From assembly GCF_051020985.1 (NCBI RefSeq), contig NC_135003.1, forward strand, positions 11,897,501 through 11,961,500: DNA of 64,000 bases, read 5' to 3'. This DNA is from Nomia melanderi. Its lineage: Eukaryota; Arthropoda; Insecta; Hymenoptera; Halictidae. Below the pieces are notes generated by a model. The model searched no databases and was not told the origin of the DNA. It worked only from the letters and a program-made list of their open reading frames with translations. Both the position numbers and the translations under genes were made by a program. Below are positions 24,357-49,032 of this stretch, piece after piece. The number at the start of each line of letters is the position of its first letter. Within the stretch, counting starts at the first letter, position 1.

Positions 24357-25800
24357 ACCGAGGAGAGCAGAGGAGGAAGAAAGAATGAACTCTATTGTAA
24401 TTTAAATACCACTACTAAATTATTATTACGATAGTAGGTATGTATTATTGTAAATACCTGTACCCGGGTAATCGAGATGGAAACATGGTGGCGGTTTGCG
24501 TGAGCCGAAGCGGCCAGATGCGAATTAGTCTTGGAGCGCGTTGCCGGAAGAAGAAATGGAAGCGTGCACGCGCGCCGTGAATTCTATATTTTTTCGAATT
24601 CGAGCGTGCCTGTTCACTTTCGACTTTCCCGAATTGGCCTCCGTCGATCCATAGGAAGCTGGATACCGATGCGCGTGTCGAGAGGAAGGATGGGAAACCC
24701 GGGACTAGGGAGGACGGACCGTTAAAGTGCAGTCCGGGTGAAGACGAGGAGAGAAATGTTCCGCTCAACCCGGACCAACTGAACACGTCTCGTAAGTCGG
24801 GGAGCAATGAATTCATAGGAGCACGTCGAGTACTCGTGGATGATGACCGTTGATCATCGAGCGTTGATCGGGAACATCACGTCCCCGGAACCATCGACCC
24901 GCTGGATTATCCTTTCACGAGCAAGAAAAAAGTGGAGTACGAAGCAGTCGATCGTCGTTCGTTGCGAACAGCCCACTTACGAGGGGTGTATTTAGAAAGC
25001 GAGAGAACCCAGGCATTTCGCAGAAGTTTTCAGGGTTTAGAGAGAAGGGAGAATTGTTCGAGGCATGCTAGGCGAAACGTTGCGAGACGATGAATGATGA
25101 TTGTTTAATTGTAGCGAAAGCGTAATATCGTAATGGCCGCTCGCGTACCGTTTTCTTTTTGCCATTGCCCGCGGCGACGTCGACGAATCCGATCGAAGCC
25201 TGCGATCACTTCTACTTCGACTGAAACGAACGAAACTGTGACTGTTGCGTTTCGTTCCGTTTCGTTCCGTAGAACGTGTCGCGCGGCGAGCACCGATTAA
25301 TCGGGTATAATTAGCATGGGTACGCTTTCTACAAGCTATTTTTCCTACGACAGAATCCTTGTGTTTAGAGTCGTTAACGCAACAGCCGTCGCACGTATTA
25401 TACGAAGAGAAAACGACGTCGTATTATACTTTGAGGGGAGTCGAATGTAATATGGCGGGATACGCCGCCATGATCCGCACAGATCGTGCCTCAAGAGAGA
25501 AAAAGAGAGAGAAAGAGAGAGAGAGAGAGAGCTCGGTAGACTTCGTCGAAGTTAAGAGAACGCGATGAAAATGTTTGAAAACGAAGAAAAAAAAAATTGT
25601 ATGACGGTAACGACGAGGAGAATGACGTCTGTCTCGATGTAAAGGAACGTATAAAGAGAATAATTACTACAGACACTTATTATACACCTCTATAGTCTAT
25701 TTAATAATATTACTTATTGAATTGTCAATCTCATGTTCACCTTGTTTCATCGTTTTTAAATAGTTAATAAACGTTTTACCAATTTTAATTGGTCTCTTTT

Positions 25801-28048
25801 CATTCACCGTTCGCTCGTACGAAGTATCGGCAATGGAAATGTGAGATTATAGATCTTATACTTAATATATACAGTTTAGAAGCGCCATTTTTTGAGACAG
25901 TAATGTTGTAGACGAGATATAGCAATAGACCAAATACCTTGCTATTATTGTGGCTACATAAAAATTGTTATATCGTTAAATACTCGAATTTCCCAGTACT
26001 GACATCTATTTCTGAAGGCGAATAACTTGAAGCGGTATTCACAGATACAGGCTTATGATATGTACCGACTGTGCATACAATGTATTTTTCTGCTACTGTT
26101 CTGAACTACCGACAACGTTAAGAACGCCCCGATACACTAGCGGACTCTATCCGACTCGAACGGTCAACTACTAATGATATAAGACTGCAACGTGAAAAGT
26201 GTGTGCGTAGACTTTTAAATAAAGGAAAATATATGTATCTGATTTGTTCATTATTCTACTTATCTAATTACTCATGATTGGTTTTTTGAAATTAATATCA
26301 AATACTCTAAAACTCGAAGCGACGTTGAATCGAATCGAAATATAAATATAATCACACATTCTTCCTTTATTTCGTCGAATTTATTAACAATTTTTGTTTT
26401 ACATTCGTCTCGTGCAAATTTCTTTGTGGCAACTAATTAAACCACTGATGAGAGCTCGTCGGTAATTACGCACAATTGTACGGTCGATCATAAATAATCG
26501 TATGATATTCAATTTTCAATTCGTAATGGGATTAGTAATTAATATTTACTCTAATTTCATTTCTTCGCGTGTAATTCTCTATAAATAATTAATCGACGAT
26601 CCCGTGCTGTGATTTAGTGTTATATCTTTACACAATTGATCTCCACGATTATCTACTGACAATGACCGACATTTGTTTCTTTATCAGGAATCAATTTAGC
26701 ATTTATGAGTGATATCATAAAAAATAATAAATAGAATCTTCGCGGAAACTCTAAGCTTACCGTGCTATCAGTTCAACGTTTTACGCGCCTCAGACGACCG
26801 GAAAATTGTGCAAATGAATATTGTGAAATGTGGTTTTGTAATCCACCTTTACGGTTTTTGCCATATACATCGAGGAATCGAAGAAATTATTAGATTGCCA
26901 AAATTTACACGACTTACAAATTTTACAAGTTTTTTATCTTGAATAGTTCTTTGGGCTATCAGAAATTTATGTTAAATCAATTGCAATATTGCAATATTTG
27001 ATGTATAAAATTGCCGTACCAGTCAAATAAACTAATTTCAGTTCCCTTATTTTGCAATCATTTATATCAGAAAAATGTCAAGTGACCAAAATTATTTTTC
27101 AAATTATTAGTTTTACTTGCATGCTACAATGTGCTTCCCTAAAGCTCAAAAAAGTTCAGTTAAACGATTAAAATTATTATATTCGAGGAATCAGTCTGCG
27201 AGAACATGGGATTGAAGTTACACAATACCACGGATACAACACATGTTTTTAATTTACACACATACACATATAATGTATGAAAAAGGCAATTATGTAATTA
27301 TCAGCTGCATGTACGAGAGTATCTGTTCTTGTTAGTAAAATATTGGAGAAATGTGTGATGGTTATATAAAATCGATTAAACAGTACATTTTCTTATGAAA
27401 CCAACGAATCCCTTAATACTTTCGAATAACAGTGTACATAATTAATTGTTGTACATTTTCGCATGAAGAAAGAGTTGACGATGATCTGTCTGCTCTTGAA
27501 CATCAGATAACAGGTGCATCATCCATTTTCTTATCTCGTTCGAACTGAAACCGTTCGATTTTTTATAGAAAGCAATAATCTTATTAATCTTTTTCTTTCC
27601 AACGATCAGTCTTAATAGAGCGAAATTAAATGGCTTACAAGTTATTCATGTTAATATAAAGGACCATCGGTTTCATTCATCACTGAGGCTTATTATTATC
27701 CCAGACCATACAGTGTCCCTGAAAATGCATCGATATCAATTTGCGTTCACGGCCTATATAGTAATTCAAGTTCAAATTTCAAATGAATCGTTAGAATTCC
27801 AATTCTAGGCGGAATTTGTGATTCAAATTCGTGGACTGTTGTTCGTTACAGAATCTATCAGTCAAGTACACGTGTAACACGCGTGATCCTTCAATTCCAG
27901 GATAGAAAATTCAACTTCGATGTGCAAATTATTTGAAATTGCATATAAGATCTGCAACACATGTAAACTTATTTATGAAAGTAATCAATTTGCAACTCGA
28001 AAACGAAACTTTATCTGAATCATGCAACACTTAAAGCTTCAAGTCTGA
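25801..28048. other. AT-rich intergenic stretch
   Basis: Between the probable dlg1 3' end and the cytochrome b5 locus I see no coding exon, RNA gene or clear repeat family. Confidence 0.45.
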
Positions 28049-28400
28049 TTTAACACTAGAACTGCCAAATGATCCAAAATCAGCCATTCCTGATTTCATT
28101 TATTGCTCAATGATTAAAGTAGTTACTTATTATTAAATTATTAACACTGCCAAGTAAACATACATCGAAACTCCTACGCAATCGAAGCAATTCTCTTAAT
28201 AAAGCTGAAACTAAAAGGTCAATATTCTTCATAACAGAATTCGGTTCGTTCATTACGTCACCAAAAAAATTAATGTTTAAGTTTATATAAACAATGGTGT
28301 CACCCGAATTCGGGTGACGTGACGTCCAAAGTGACATGATTATTACATAATTAAAGGTCAATTTGACTGTCTTTTCGATCATTCCAAAAATTGGACGCGG
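28049..28400. mobile_element. Truncated CACTAGAACTACC element next to a perfect palindrome
   Basis: TTAACACTAGAACTGCC at 28049 is a left terminus of the CACTAGAACTACC family, but no right terminus is found. A perfect 20-bp palindrome centred on GAATTC lies at 28299-28318. Confidence 0.45.
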
Positions 28401-28841
28401 AAGTATTGAGAAAATCGAATATTCCGTTTCAACGGGAAATACGAATTATTTCGTAACGGCTCACAATTACTCTCAACGCTGGTTCCCCGGGGGGATTCCC
28501 TGTGATGCACCGTATCGGTCAATAAATAGCGACGCCAGCCGCGCGTTACTTCCCTGTAGAAATCCCGGATTCAATCCGTAATCTGGTACGTGACGCCCGT
28601 TATCTCTGTTTATCTACATATGTGACATTCATTACGGTCCTCGTTATCAGTCGCCTTGGTTCGGTTATTAGTTTCATTGTTCCCGCGAGACTGCCAGTCG
28701 AACGATCTTCTTCGCTCTGGAACGAAAGGAGCCGCAGACGCCGCGATCGTGCTCGGTGCACCGGTTAACCGTGATCCAACGATCTATCCGTTAGAATTCG
28801 AAAGTTCTGCTAGTGCGTTCTGAACATTTTCGTAAATCGAA

Positions 28842-30217
28842 ATGACCGAGTTGACGAGATACACTTTGAAGGATGTGGCGAAAAAGGATGGGAGAGACGG
28901 AGCTGAGACGTGGCTCGTGATCCACGATATGGTGTACGACGTGACCAAATACAAAGCTGAGGTATGGATGCTAGAGCAAATCATCGTATTGGAATCTATG
29001 ATAATCTGGTATCTCGTAACGGAATCATCCGTAGATCCAGATCACTACGTTTCGCGAATGTTTCGAAATTCCAGTGACAAAACATTAAAATTCATTCGTT
29101 TGATCTTTCTGCTGAATTCAATTGAAACTTGAAATCTTCGGGTAAGTGCGTAACTTATGATCGTGACTGAGATCGAATGTTGGCGACTCGAAGTCGAATG
29201 GTAATTTTATTGAGCGATTACAATCGATTGACTGTAATTCTAGTTCAAGTTCAAAGTTAGATTCTAGTTTACGTTCAGATTCGGTTTTAAATGAAGAAAC
29301 CAGTCTTCATCAGGTTGTGACGTTTCATTTCAGCATCCAGGTGGTCCGGAATTGCTCGATGAGTACGCTGGCCAAGACGCGACATCCGGTTTCGAGGACT
29401 TTGGCCATTCTTCGGAGGCGAAACACATGCTGAAGGACTTCCTCATTGGAGAATTAGTAGAAGTATGATTCATATTTAAATGTGAAACTTTTCAAATTGC
29501 ATTTAACCAACTACAAGGAAACATTGATCAATTTTTTAGAATATTAAATAGGTTACTAGTTACAGTTTGTTTATAAAAAGGTGTATCTCATTATGTTGGT
29601 TGAAGTAAATTAAATAAAGTAGACCTGAATCATTTAATCAATCGTATTGGTACAAAGATACTATCAAATTTGAACTAAATATTGCATACTTGAAAATCAT
29701 GGTTTTAAATTGTTAATTGTTGCTAACCATAGTACATGTATCTTCCAACCGGCATTTAACTAAAAATATAATAACTATTTAGTAACTAAATCGGAAAGTG
29801 TAATAAACAAATATACTTTTCTTCGCAGGAAGACAAAAGGGGAAACAGGAAGAAAAATGGTAACGCAAACGCGAAGACCAGAAGGTACGTCATAAAAATA
29901 AGATATTACACGTGAAGGTATCTTTCAAAAATACTTTTATCACAGAAATCTATTGTTTCGAGATTGTTGCTTCGCTAACAATAGAAATTAAACGATTGAA
30001 CCCTAATTTGCTTATATGATACACGAAATCGTACAACAGAAATATTCTAAGCATCGCAAGGAAGATGAAAAATCCAATATATCTCTTTCGAAACAATAAA
30101 TTCCTTAAGTAAAAAGAAAACACAATAATGTCTACAACGAGTCTAACGGAAAAAAAACTTGTTTCTCTTTGCCGTAGGAGGTTTCTATCAATATTATGCG
30201 GAAACTGTGCATCGTGA
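28842..30217 (+). CDS. Cytochrome b5, small form without clear membrane anchor
   Basis: Cytochrome b5 is a haem electron carrier serving desaturases, P450s and other oxidases. Exons: 28842-28961, 29334-29462, 29829-29884, 30178-30217 (stop TGA), giving 114 residues. All junctions are GT-AG and phases close. The ATG has a good context (CGAAATGACC). Residues 1-83 form the b5 fold, with YDVTKY, then HPGG at 41-44 supplying the first haem ligand His41 and GHSSEA supplying the second, His65. The tail (84-114) is strongly basic ([16 protein letters not shown]) and ends [11 protein letters not shown]. It has no transmembrane helix of the kind that anchors microsomal b5 proteins of about 130 residues. 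It may be a soluble or cysteine-modified form, or an alternative last exon may exist. The domain call is secure; the tail exons are less so. Confidence 0.88.
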
Positions 30218-30955
30218 CATGACGAAGCAATCGAACATCGTAACGTTAAGTTGTATTAATTTATTTGATTTTTGTTCGCGTTTTCCCTCCTTTTTGTACC
30301 GCTAGTTTAGATACACATCTAGTTACAATATATGAAATAAGAGTAGAATAAGAATACACTGTAGCATGTAATATATTTTGTTAAAAAAAAGCAGGTGATC
30401 GACCTTAAAGTTTAAAGTAATTTCTATTCGAGTATGGCGGTCGTGAATGGGAGAATGGTAGTTCGCGATGCGTTGGCAGCGTGCTAAGTGTACGCACGAT
30501 TTGTAATGATCGACGTGGATCGATATGGGTGATCTGGAGTCTTGGACCTTTAACCCTTCGTCAGCGGTGACTCGGTCTACTTTGACCTAGATTTTCAAAA
30601 ACTTCTTTTAATTTCTTACTTTTTCTATTGCTAGGATAATTTCGAGTGAAATGGCCTAATCTCATTTAGATGATGAAATATCTGTATTTTCAATTGTGAA
30701 TAGTATCTTAGTATCTTAGTATTTTAGTATCTTAATATTTTATTATCTTAGTATCTTACTATCTTTCCGAGAGGTCCATTGAACTATTTTTCTTATATAT
30801 ATTTACTGTCACAAATATATTTCCTTTGTATTAATCATATTTATGACGTAACAGTTTTTGTTTAAAGTCGGTCATCTCACTCCAACTTACCCTAATTGCG
30901 TTTGCTAGTTGATCACATTAGGTCTAGTAATGAGATTAACATGTCTCGTAGAACT
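30218..30955. other. Cytochrome b5 3' flank, with short tandem repeat
   Basis: No coding sequence. A degenerate TAGTATCT-type tandem repeat of about 10 bp per unit occupies 30,701-30,767. Confidence 0.5.
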
Positions 30956-31106
30956 TTAACGCCAGGTTCACGGACATTTATTGAACAGCTTATTCGATTG
31001 TTCGTAGAAAAATTTCGCTCAAAATCAACATAAACGTGTACCAAATAATGTTTACAAAATTCAATGTAATAATTTAAATTGACGTGGTCCGTAAATCTAG
31101 CGTTAA
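30956..31106. mobile_element. TTAA-ended MITE, GTTCACGGACATTTATTG type
   Basis: Begins TTAACGCCAGGTTCACGGAC and ends GGTCCGTAAATCTAGCGTTAA, an imperfect inverted repeat of about 151 bp total. Related ends occur near 46,860-46,960 and 63,314-63,477. Confidence 0.6.
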
Positions 31107-31867
31107 TAATTTCAGGCAAGATCGTTTATAAAATCATCAAAAACATCTGAGAGTTAAAAGTGCAACGACGTAATCATCGCTTTTCATCGATAATTACCAT
31201 GAAATATTTGTTCTATCGGCTTCTTTGACTTGTACTTATTTCATCTCGAATTTCCTTCTGTCGTTTCGCAACGCTTTGTACCGTCAACCGGAGCAATTGC
31301 AAGCGAATCGCAGAACTCCGTTCAGTTGCAACTTTTGCCACGTAGTCTGCGGACATCCACGCAAGGAAAAGTATTTTAAAAAAGATTATACAGTACAAAG
31401 TTTAATGACATTGCAAACGTAATTCGTCGGAATCGTTGTTTCATGAAACATATTTAAAAGTCTCTTATCTCCGGTTGATAATAGCGCGGATGAACTGCTA
31501 AAGAATCGCGGTTTAATCTAGATCTGGGATCAACATTGCGAGACGTGCGCGTCTAATCTGAGATCGGAATGACCGTAATCGATTTCGAATTAACGTTATC
31601 ACTCCATGTTCCGAGAAATAGATGTCGACGAAAATAAACAACGCCCAATATTTACTCAATGTTGACATTAGAAGCATCGAATTTCATTTGAATAATAAAG
31701 AAATAGATTCAATATTAACTGATACATTAATCGATCGATATATTAGAAACTAATTTTCCGTTCTTGTATCCACTTTTCTAAATTTCTTATGTATCCCCGA
31801 CATTGACGTCAATCTCAGATTCTCAAGAAACCAATCGGCCAATCTAGATAACGATAGAGACGCAGAT
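31107..31867. other. Non-coding stretch, probable trp 3' flank
   Basis: Lies downstream of the trp stop on the minus strand. No coding exon is recognised; the trp 3' UTR probably occupies part of it. Confidence 0.4.
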
Positions 31868-44914
<13,047 letters not shown>

Positions 44915-46479
44915 GGCTCCCTTCCGCGGAAATCTATCGACGGGACCAAAGACAATGCCGCCACGGCTTGGTTCATCGATCCCGGATACACCTACGCACA
45001 ACCAGATAATCCTGAGCGGCTGTCGAGCAACCGGCCGCGTGGGATGTCTGCCTAATCGCCCGCCATTATTTCGGCTGCCGGCGCGACCGCCATTTTTCCT
45101 CGGGAAAGAGGCAACCCGAGTCCGAGTTCTCTGATTTCAATTTTTGCGCAACGTTTTCGACCGGTTTATCTCGAAGGAATCTTTGTGATTTATTATACCT
45201 AGTTTTTCTATTATATTAGGCTTATGATTTATCATATTTTCTGTATTATATTTATATTTTATTATATTTTCCATTATAGATTTCTGTGTGATTTATATTT
45301 AACTTATGAAAACAGAGTAATTGTATAGATTAATAATATCGTAGAATAATCTTAGTGACATTAGTTTTACGTGCAATTTTATTCAAATGATGCAACTATT
45401 ATTTGTAGAGTTAATCTTTAACTTTAGCAATGTCCTCCATATAGATTGTCAATAAATATTCTTAATAATCCACGGAATATATAATTTTGGAAAGGTACGA
45501 TGGATTACAAGTTGTATCGCAGGATTGGAGCCGCAGCCAGATTACAAGATTTCGATGTAACGAACCCGAGATAATCTCGTGAGCCCGAACACGTCACGGC
45601 TGTGGATCGCAAATCCATAATTCGATATCGAATCGGCCGGTCAATTGGAACACCGCGATTAGCACAGTTCTCAGGCATTACTTTTTTTCCAGGTTAAAAG
45701 AACACGGGTTTCCAGCGCCGCGTTCTCGAATTAAATGGAATGAAAGCTCGCGATCGAACGGCCAAGTAGTAGAAGTCGACTGCGTTCCAGACAGACCGTA
45801 AAACCGTAAAACCATCGCCGTTTTATCGTGATCATTACAAATGGTAAGTAATTGACGAACGGTAACAATATTTTATTCTAACTGTTGGGAAATGTTCAGA
45901 AAAGCTGTTAGTTTTAATTAATGAAAAATATTTTTTTGGTGAATGGAAACGTATATAAAAATAGTTACTTTCGAGGAGCTGATGGTCGCAATCTAGTTTC
46001 TATGAGTAATGGGTGGGTTTCTTGTAGAATAAATGTAACTTTCTTTAAATAAACAAATCTGTATTTCTATTTGGAATTCGAAATGTTTAATATTTTCTTA
46101 CTGATTATTATTAATTAATATCTACTGGAATAAAGAGTATTACTAAAGGATTTAATAGCAACTACTTAGTTTCGTTCAAATTTTGTTTTCTGTGAAACTT
46201 ATGTTTTTAGAATTCTTTTCCCATTTTCAATATCGATCAGTTTTATCGATGGATGACGTTACCTTCAAGTTTCTTTTTTGAAAATAAGCCGAACGAGATA
46301 CGTGACTGTCGCGTTTTTCGTTACGCGAGTTTTGACGGTCGCCGCAGCGTAATTTTCGCCTATTTGATCTTCCTGCTCGACATACACGACACTCTAGAAT
46401 GTCAATGTGTCATAGTCGCAGTTGCAGTTTTTACTGGTTTCCTCGAATTTCAAGTGGACACTCGGTAAACCGATTTTAA
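44915..46479. other. trp 5' flank, no further gene seen
   Basis: The bases just upstream of the trp ATG (to about 45,130) are GC-rich and could hold the trp 5' UTR and promoter. I cannot identify a TATA box or an upstream non-coding exon with confidence. The remainder is AT-rich and featureless. Confidence 0.4.
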
Positions 46480-46640
46480 CGAAAAATGAAAAAAGTGTTA
46501 GTTATTTTTTGGACCTACGTTCTAACACTTTTTTCATTTTCCTTATTTAGTTATTTTTTAGACCTACGTTCTTACCCCTTTTTTCATTTTCCTTAGTTAA
46601 TTATTTTTTAGACCTACGTTCTAACACTATTTTGGGCTTC
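46480..46640. repeat. ~50-bp tandem repeat, three copies
   Basis: TTATTTTTTRGACCTACGTT recurs with its following CTTTTTTCATTTTCC, spaced 49-50 bp (46,512, 46,561, 46,611). An inverted copy of the first unit (GAAAAAAGTGTTAG) precedes it, so the left edge can form a hairpin. Confidence 0.75.
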
Positions 46641-46854
46641 CTTCTTTCAACTTTCATCGTATGAAAGATCTTCCACATAAAAAACTAGTGTGTAATTAAA
46701 CACCTAATAGACTGCCACTATACTCTAATTAACTACTTCAATCCTTTATTCTTCTACTGGCTACAACAGTATCAAAGATCATTCGATCAAACTCCCAGGG
46801 ATCCATCAATTTAATGAATATTAAATTTCGTAAATATTAGTCGGCGCAAGTTTT

Positions 46855-47090
46855 TATTAAATTTTAATCAATGCCCGAATGGACACCTGTTTCTCTAAGA
46901 ACAATAAAATAAAATGTCCGATAAACATCCGTGAGTCTAGTATGAATAGGGACAATATCAATTCCACTTAACCATGGAATTTAGTTTCAAATCTCTCGTG
47001 AGCCATGTAATAAAATCAACCAACGAGTATACACGTCGATCGCAAATCGAATCCATCCAATATACATTAAACCAAAAGGCTAAAGCTAAA
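46855..47090. mobile_element. Decayed fragments of two TTAA MITE families
   Basis: 46,860-46,960 contains GGACACCTGTTTCTC and CATCCGTGAGTCTAGT, matching the GTTCACGGACATTTATTG type. 46,970-47,090 contains AATTTAGTTTCAAATCTCTCG and CGAGTATACACGTCGATCGC-like text, matching the interior of the CCAGTTAACTG family. Termini are degraded. Confidence 0.4.
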
Positions 47091-47195
47091 TGGAAAAACT
47101 ATATGTCCATGTGATGAAAAAAATAATTACTAAGAAAAGCAGTATTATTTTAGATTTTAAAATTACGAGTATACTCATTGAACACAGTGAACTAT

Positions 47196-47439
47196 TTAAC
47201 ACGTTGACTGTCACGGCAGTCACCGATGACCGAAGCTTCCAAATTGCTGAAGAACAATTGCAATAAAACGATTGATGTCGAATAGAAATATTTAGATACA
47301 TAAATAGCTAGATAATAGTGTAATGTGACTAGCGTAATACCGAATCATTCATTCTTTTCAACACCATTTGCCTTTCTTATTAAGAAATCAGTATTACTAT
47401 ACAAAACGCTAGAAATTCTCGTGGCGGTCGACGTATTAA
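47196..47439. mobile_element. TTAA MITE, ACACGTTGACTGCC family (inverted orientation)
   Basis: Begins TTAACACGTTGACTGTCACG and ends CGTGGCGGTCGACGTATTAA. The interior is in reverse orientation compared with the copy at 40,649. It is about 244 bp. Confidence 0.7.
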
Positions 47440-47499
47440 TCCAGGAACAATGACTACCAGAAACTGTCTTCCACCTGTGCCAGCAAACTTCTACACGGT

Positions 47500-47950
47500 G
47501 TTCTAGAGATTGTACCTGGTTAGAGGGTCGCAGGTCAACGGGAGCCCATGGCACCAGGGAGCAGGTCGCAGAGATGATGGTCGGCCTGGGGAGCTGGATC
47601 GCGCGAACGATACCGAATAAAGGGAAAACCGTGCGTTCACCAGCTCTACATAGTTCAGGGAAGCCTTAGCACGTCGGTCAGCCGGGGCATGGATTAGGCA
47701 CAAACACGTGGGTCGTATTCTAAACTGTGTGCGAGCCTGCTCTGTCTATCACATTGCGCATCCACGTGCACGAGACCTGGCCAGGCTCGCGCGATCAGGC
47801 CTATAACTATAGGACTCCCTCGGATTAACGCTCGGCGAACGATCGTCTTCGCGAATTTCTGCGAATTTCTATTTTTCGAATGACAGACGGGGAATGGCTT
47901 CTTTCGAACAGCGGGAGGAAGATGTAAATAATAGCCGAGAAGACACAATC
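47500..47950. other. GC-rich unassigned block
   Basis: This stretch is clearly richer in G and C than its flanks. It has short open frames on the minus strand but no recognisable protein, tRNA or rRNA signature. Confidence 0.3.
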
Positions 47951-48007
47951 AATGATTAATGCTTTGATCGTCGTGGTATTCGAATTCAGGCGATACAGTT
48001 TACAAGA

Positions 48008-48225
48008 TTGACACGTTAAGCGCCACGAAAATCTTAAGCGTTCTCCCGTAGAGTTTTTCTTCTGTAGCAAAGGAAAGAACAATTATTAATTATTTAACGT
48101 TACAATGTTTGCGTTACACTGTTATCATAGTTACGTTATTAAACATTTTCATTTCACATCGGTTATCTTGTACGTTACGATCGTTTTCTAGTCGCCGGTA
48201 ACTGACATGGCGCTTAACGTGTTAA
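48008..48225. mobile_element. Diverged ACACGTTAAGCGCC MITE
   Basis: Ends are ACACGTTAAGCGCCACG and TGGCGCTTAACGTGTTAA. The matched change from TTGACTGCC to TTAAGCGCC at both termini suggests a distinct subfamily of the ACACGTTGACTGCC group. Confidence 0.65.
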
Positions 48226-48486
48226 ACATTGATTTTCTTGAATTTTCTTGGATCTTGGAAAATAATGGAATTATTGCTATGGAGAGTTTTCACTTTTTAG
48301 TCTCTGTTCGTTAAGAAAGGATTATTGAAGCTGTGAATTCGAAGAGTGAGCGTTATGTTACAACTGGTGCTGCAGGCAATATCCAAGTTGGTTAGCTGAC
48401 AGAATTTTTTTATAGCTATACGACGAAAGAGAACAAATTTGTTATACTTGTATTTTGGAAGTATTAATAGTTAGCAATAGTAAATA

Positions 48487-49012
48487 TTGGAGTATCTAGA
48501 ATTATTTAGCGTAGGATAAAGTATTGTAGGATGAATGGTTTGTTGTGCGTGCGTAAGGGCGACCAGGTCGTATCGCGACGGACCGGCGACAGGATGTTTG
48601 GAAAATAGTGTGACTGCGTTTAGAAAATCTCGAGTGGCTGAAAGAATACGAGGAAGAGTGTCTGGAACTGAGCGACTGGACCGTGAGAAAAGCGTGTACG
48701 TGACTGCGTGAGTTTTGACTATGGACGAAAGATGCGAGTGAGAAGGGTGCAATGGAGAGAAAGACAGAGCGAATGGGGGTGTGTGTTAAAAGCAAGTGGG
48801 AATGCGTGCGTGAAGGACATTTTGGTGAGAGACAGCGGAGAGGAACATTTTGTGCGTGATAGCGAGTCGTGTGTTGGCCTTCGTGGCATTGAGTTGTATT
48901 TTTACGTGTTGTCCATATTGTTTCCTTATCTCATTAAATACATATATTTATTCCTAATTCTCTTTTTACCGAAGATCCACCTTTTCTATAATAATAGTAG
49001 CCCCACTATAAA
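48487..49012 (+). mobile_element. LTR remnant of a retrotransposon
   Basis: Matches, in opposite orientation, the solo LTR at 9266-9678. Both share an opening like GGTATCTGGAATT, a middle GTGTTGGCC plus GTGGCATTGAGTTGT, and CATATATTTATTCCTA near the end. Unlike that copy, this one is followed immediately by a primer-binding-like site. No gag or pol coding sequence follows, so this is a 5'-end fragment. Confidence 0.65.
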
Positions 49013-49014
49013 CT

Positions 49015-49032
49015 TGGGGGCTCGTCCGAGAT
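49015..49032 (+). other. Proline-tRNA-type primer binding site
   Basis: 18 bases starting TGGGGGCTCG. They match the widely used tRNA-Pro primer binding site of LTR elements at 17 of 18 positions and lie 2 bp after the LTR-like block. Position and sequence together support an LTR retrotransposon origin. Confidence 0.7.

Larger units (their letters stand above)
22162..25800 (+). other. dlg1: Probable long dlg1 3' UTR with poly(A) signals
   Basis: After the dlg1 stop there is no further coding exon on this strand. Candidate poly(A) hexamers AATAAA occur at 22236-22241, 23564-23569, 23798-23803 and 25766-25771. The last, in TAGTTAATAAACG, is followed by a change to intergenic-looking sequence. 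The stretch carries AT, GA and AT/TG microsatellites. The real 3' end or ends cannot be fixed from sequence alone; usage of several sites is plausible. Confidence 0.45.

Noticed and set aside
44915..45001. Extension of trp upstream to a start near 45,001
   Set aside because: The codon there is TTG. ATG at 44914 is the plausible start, although the frame is open above it.
47500..47950. Possible RNA gene or SINE in the GC-rich block
   Set aside because: I could not find convincing A/B-box elements, a cloverleaf or rRNA-like text.
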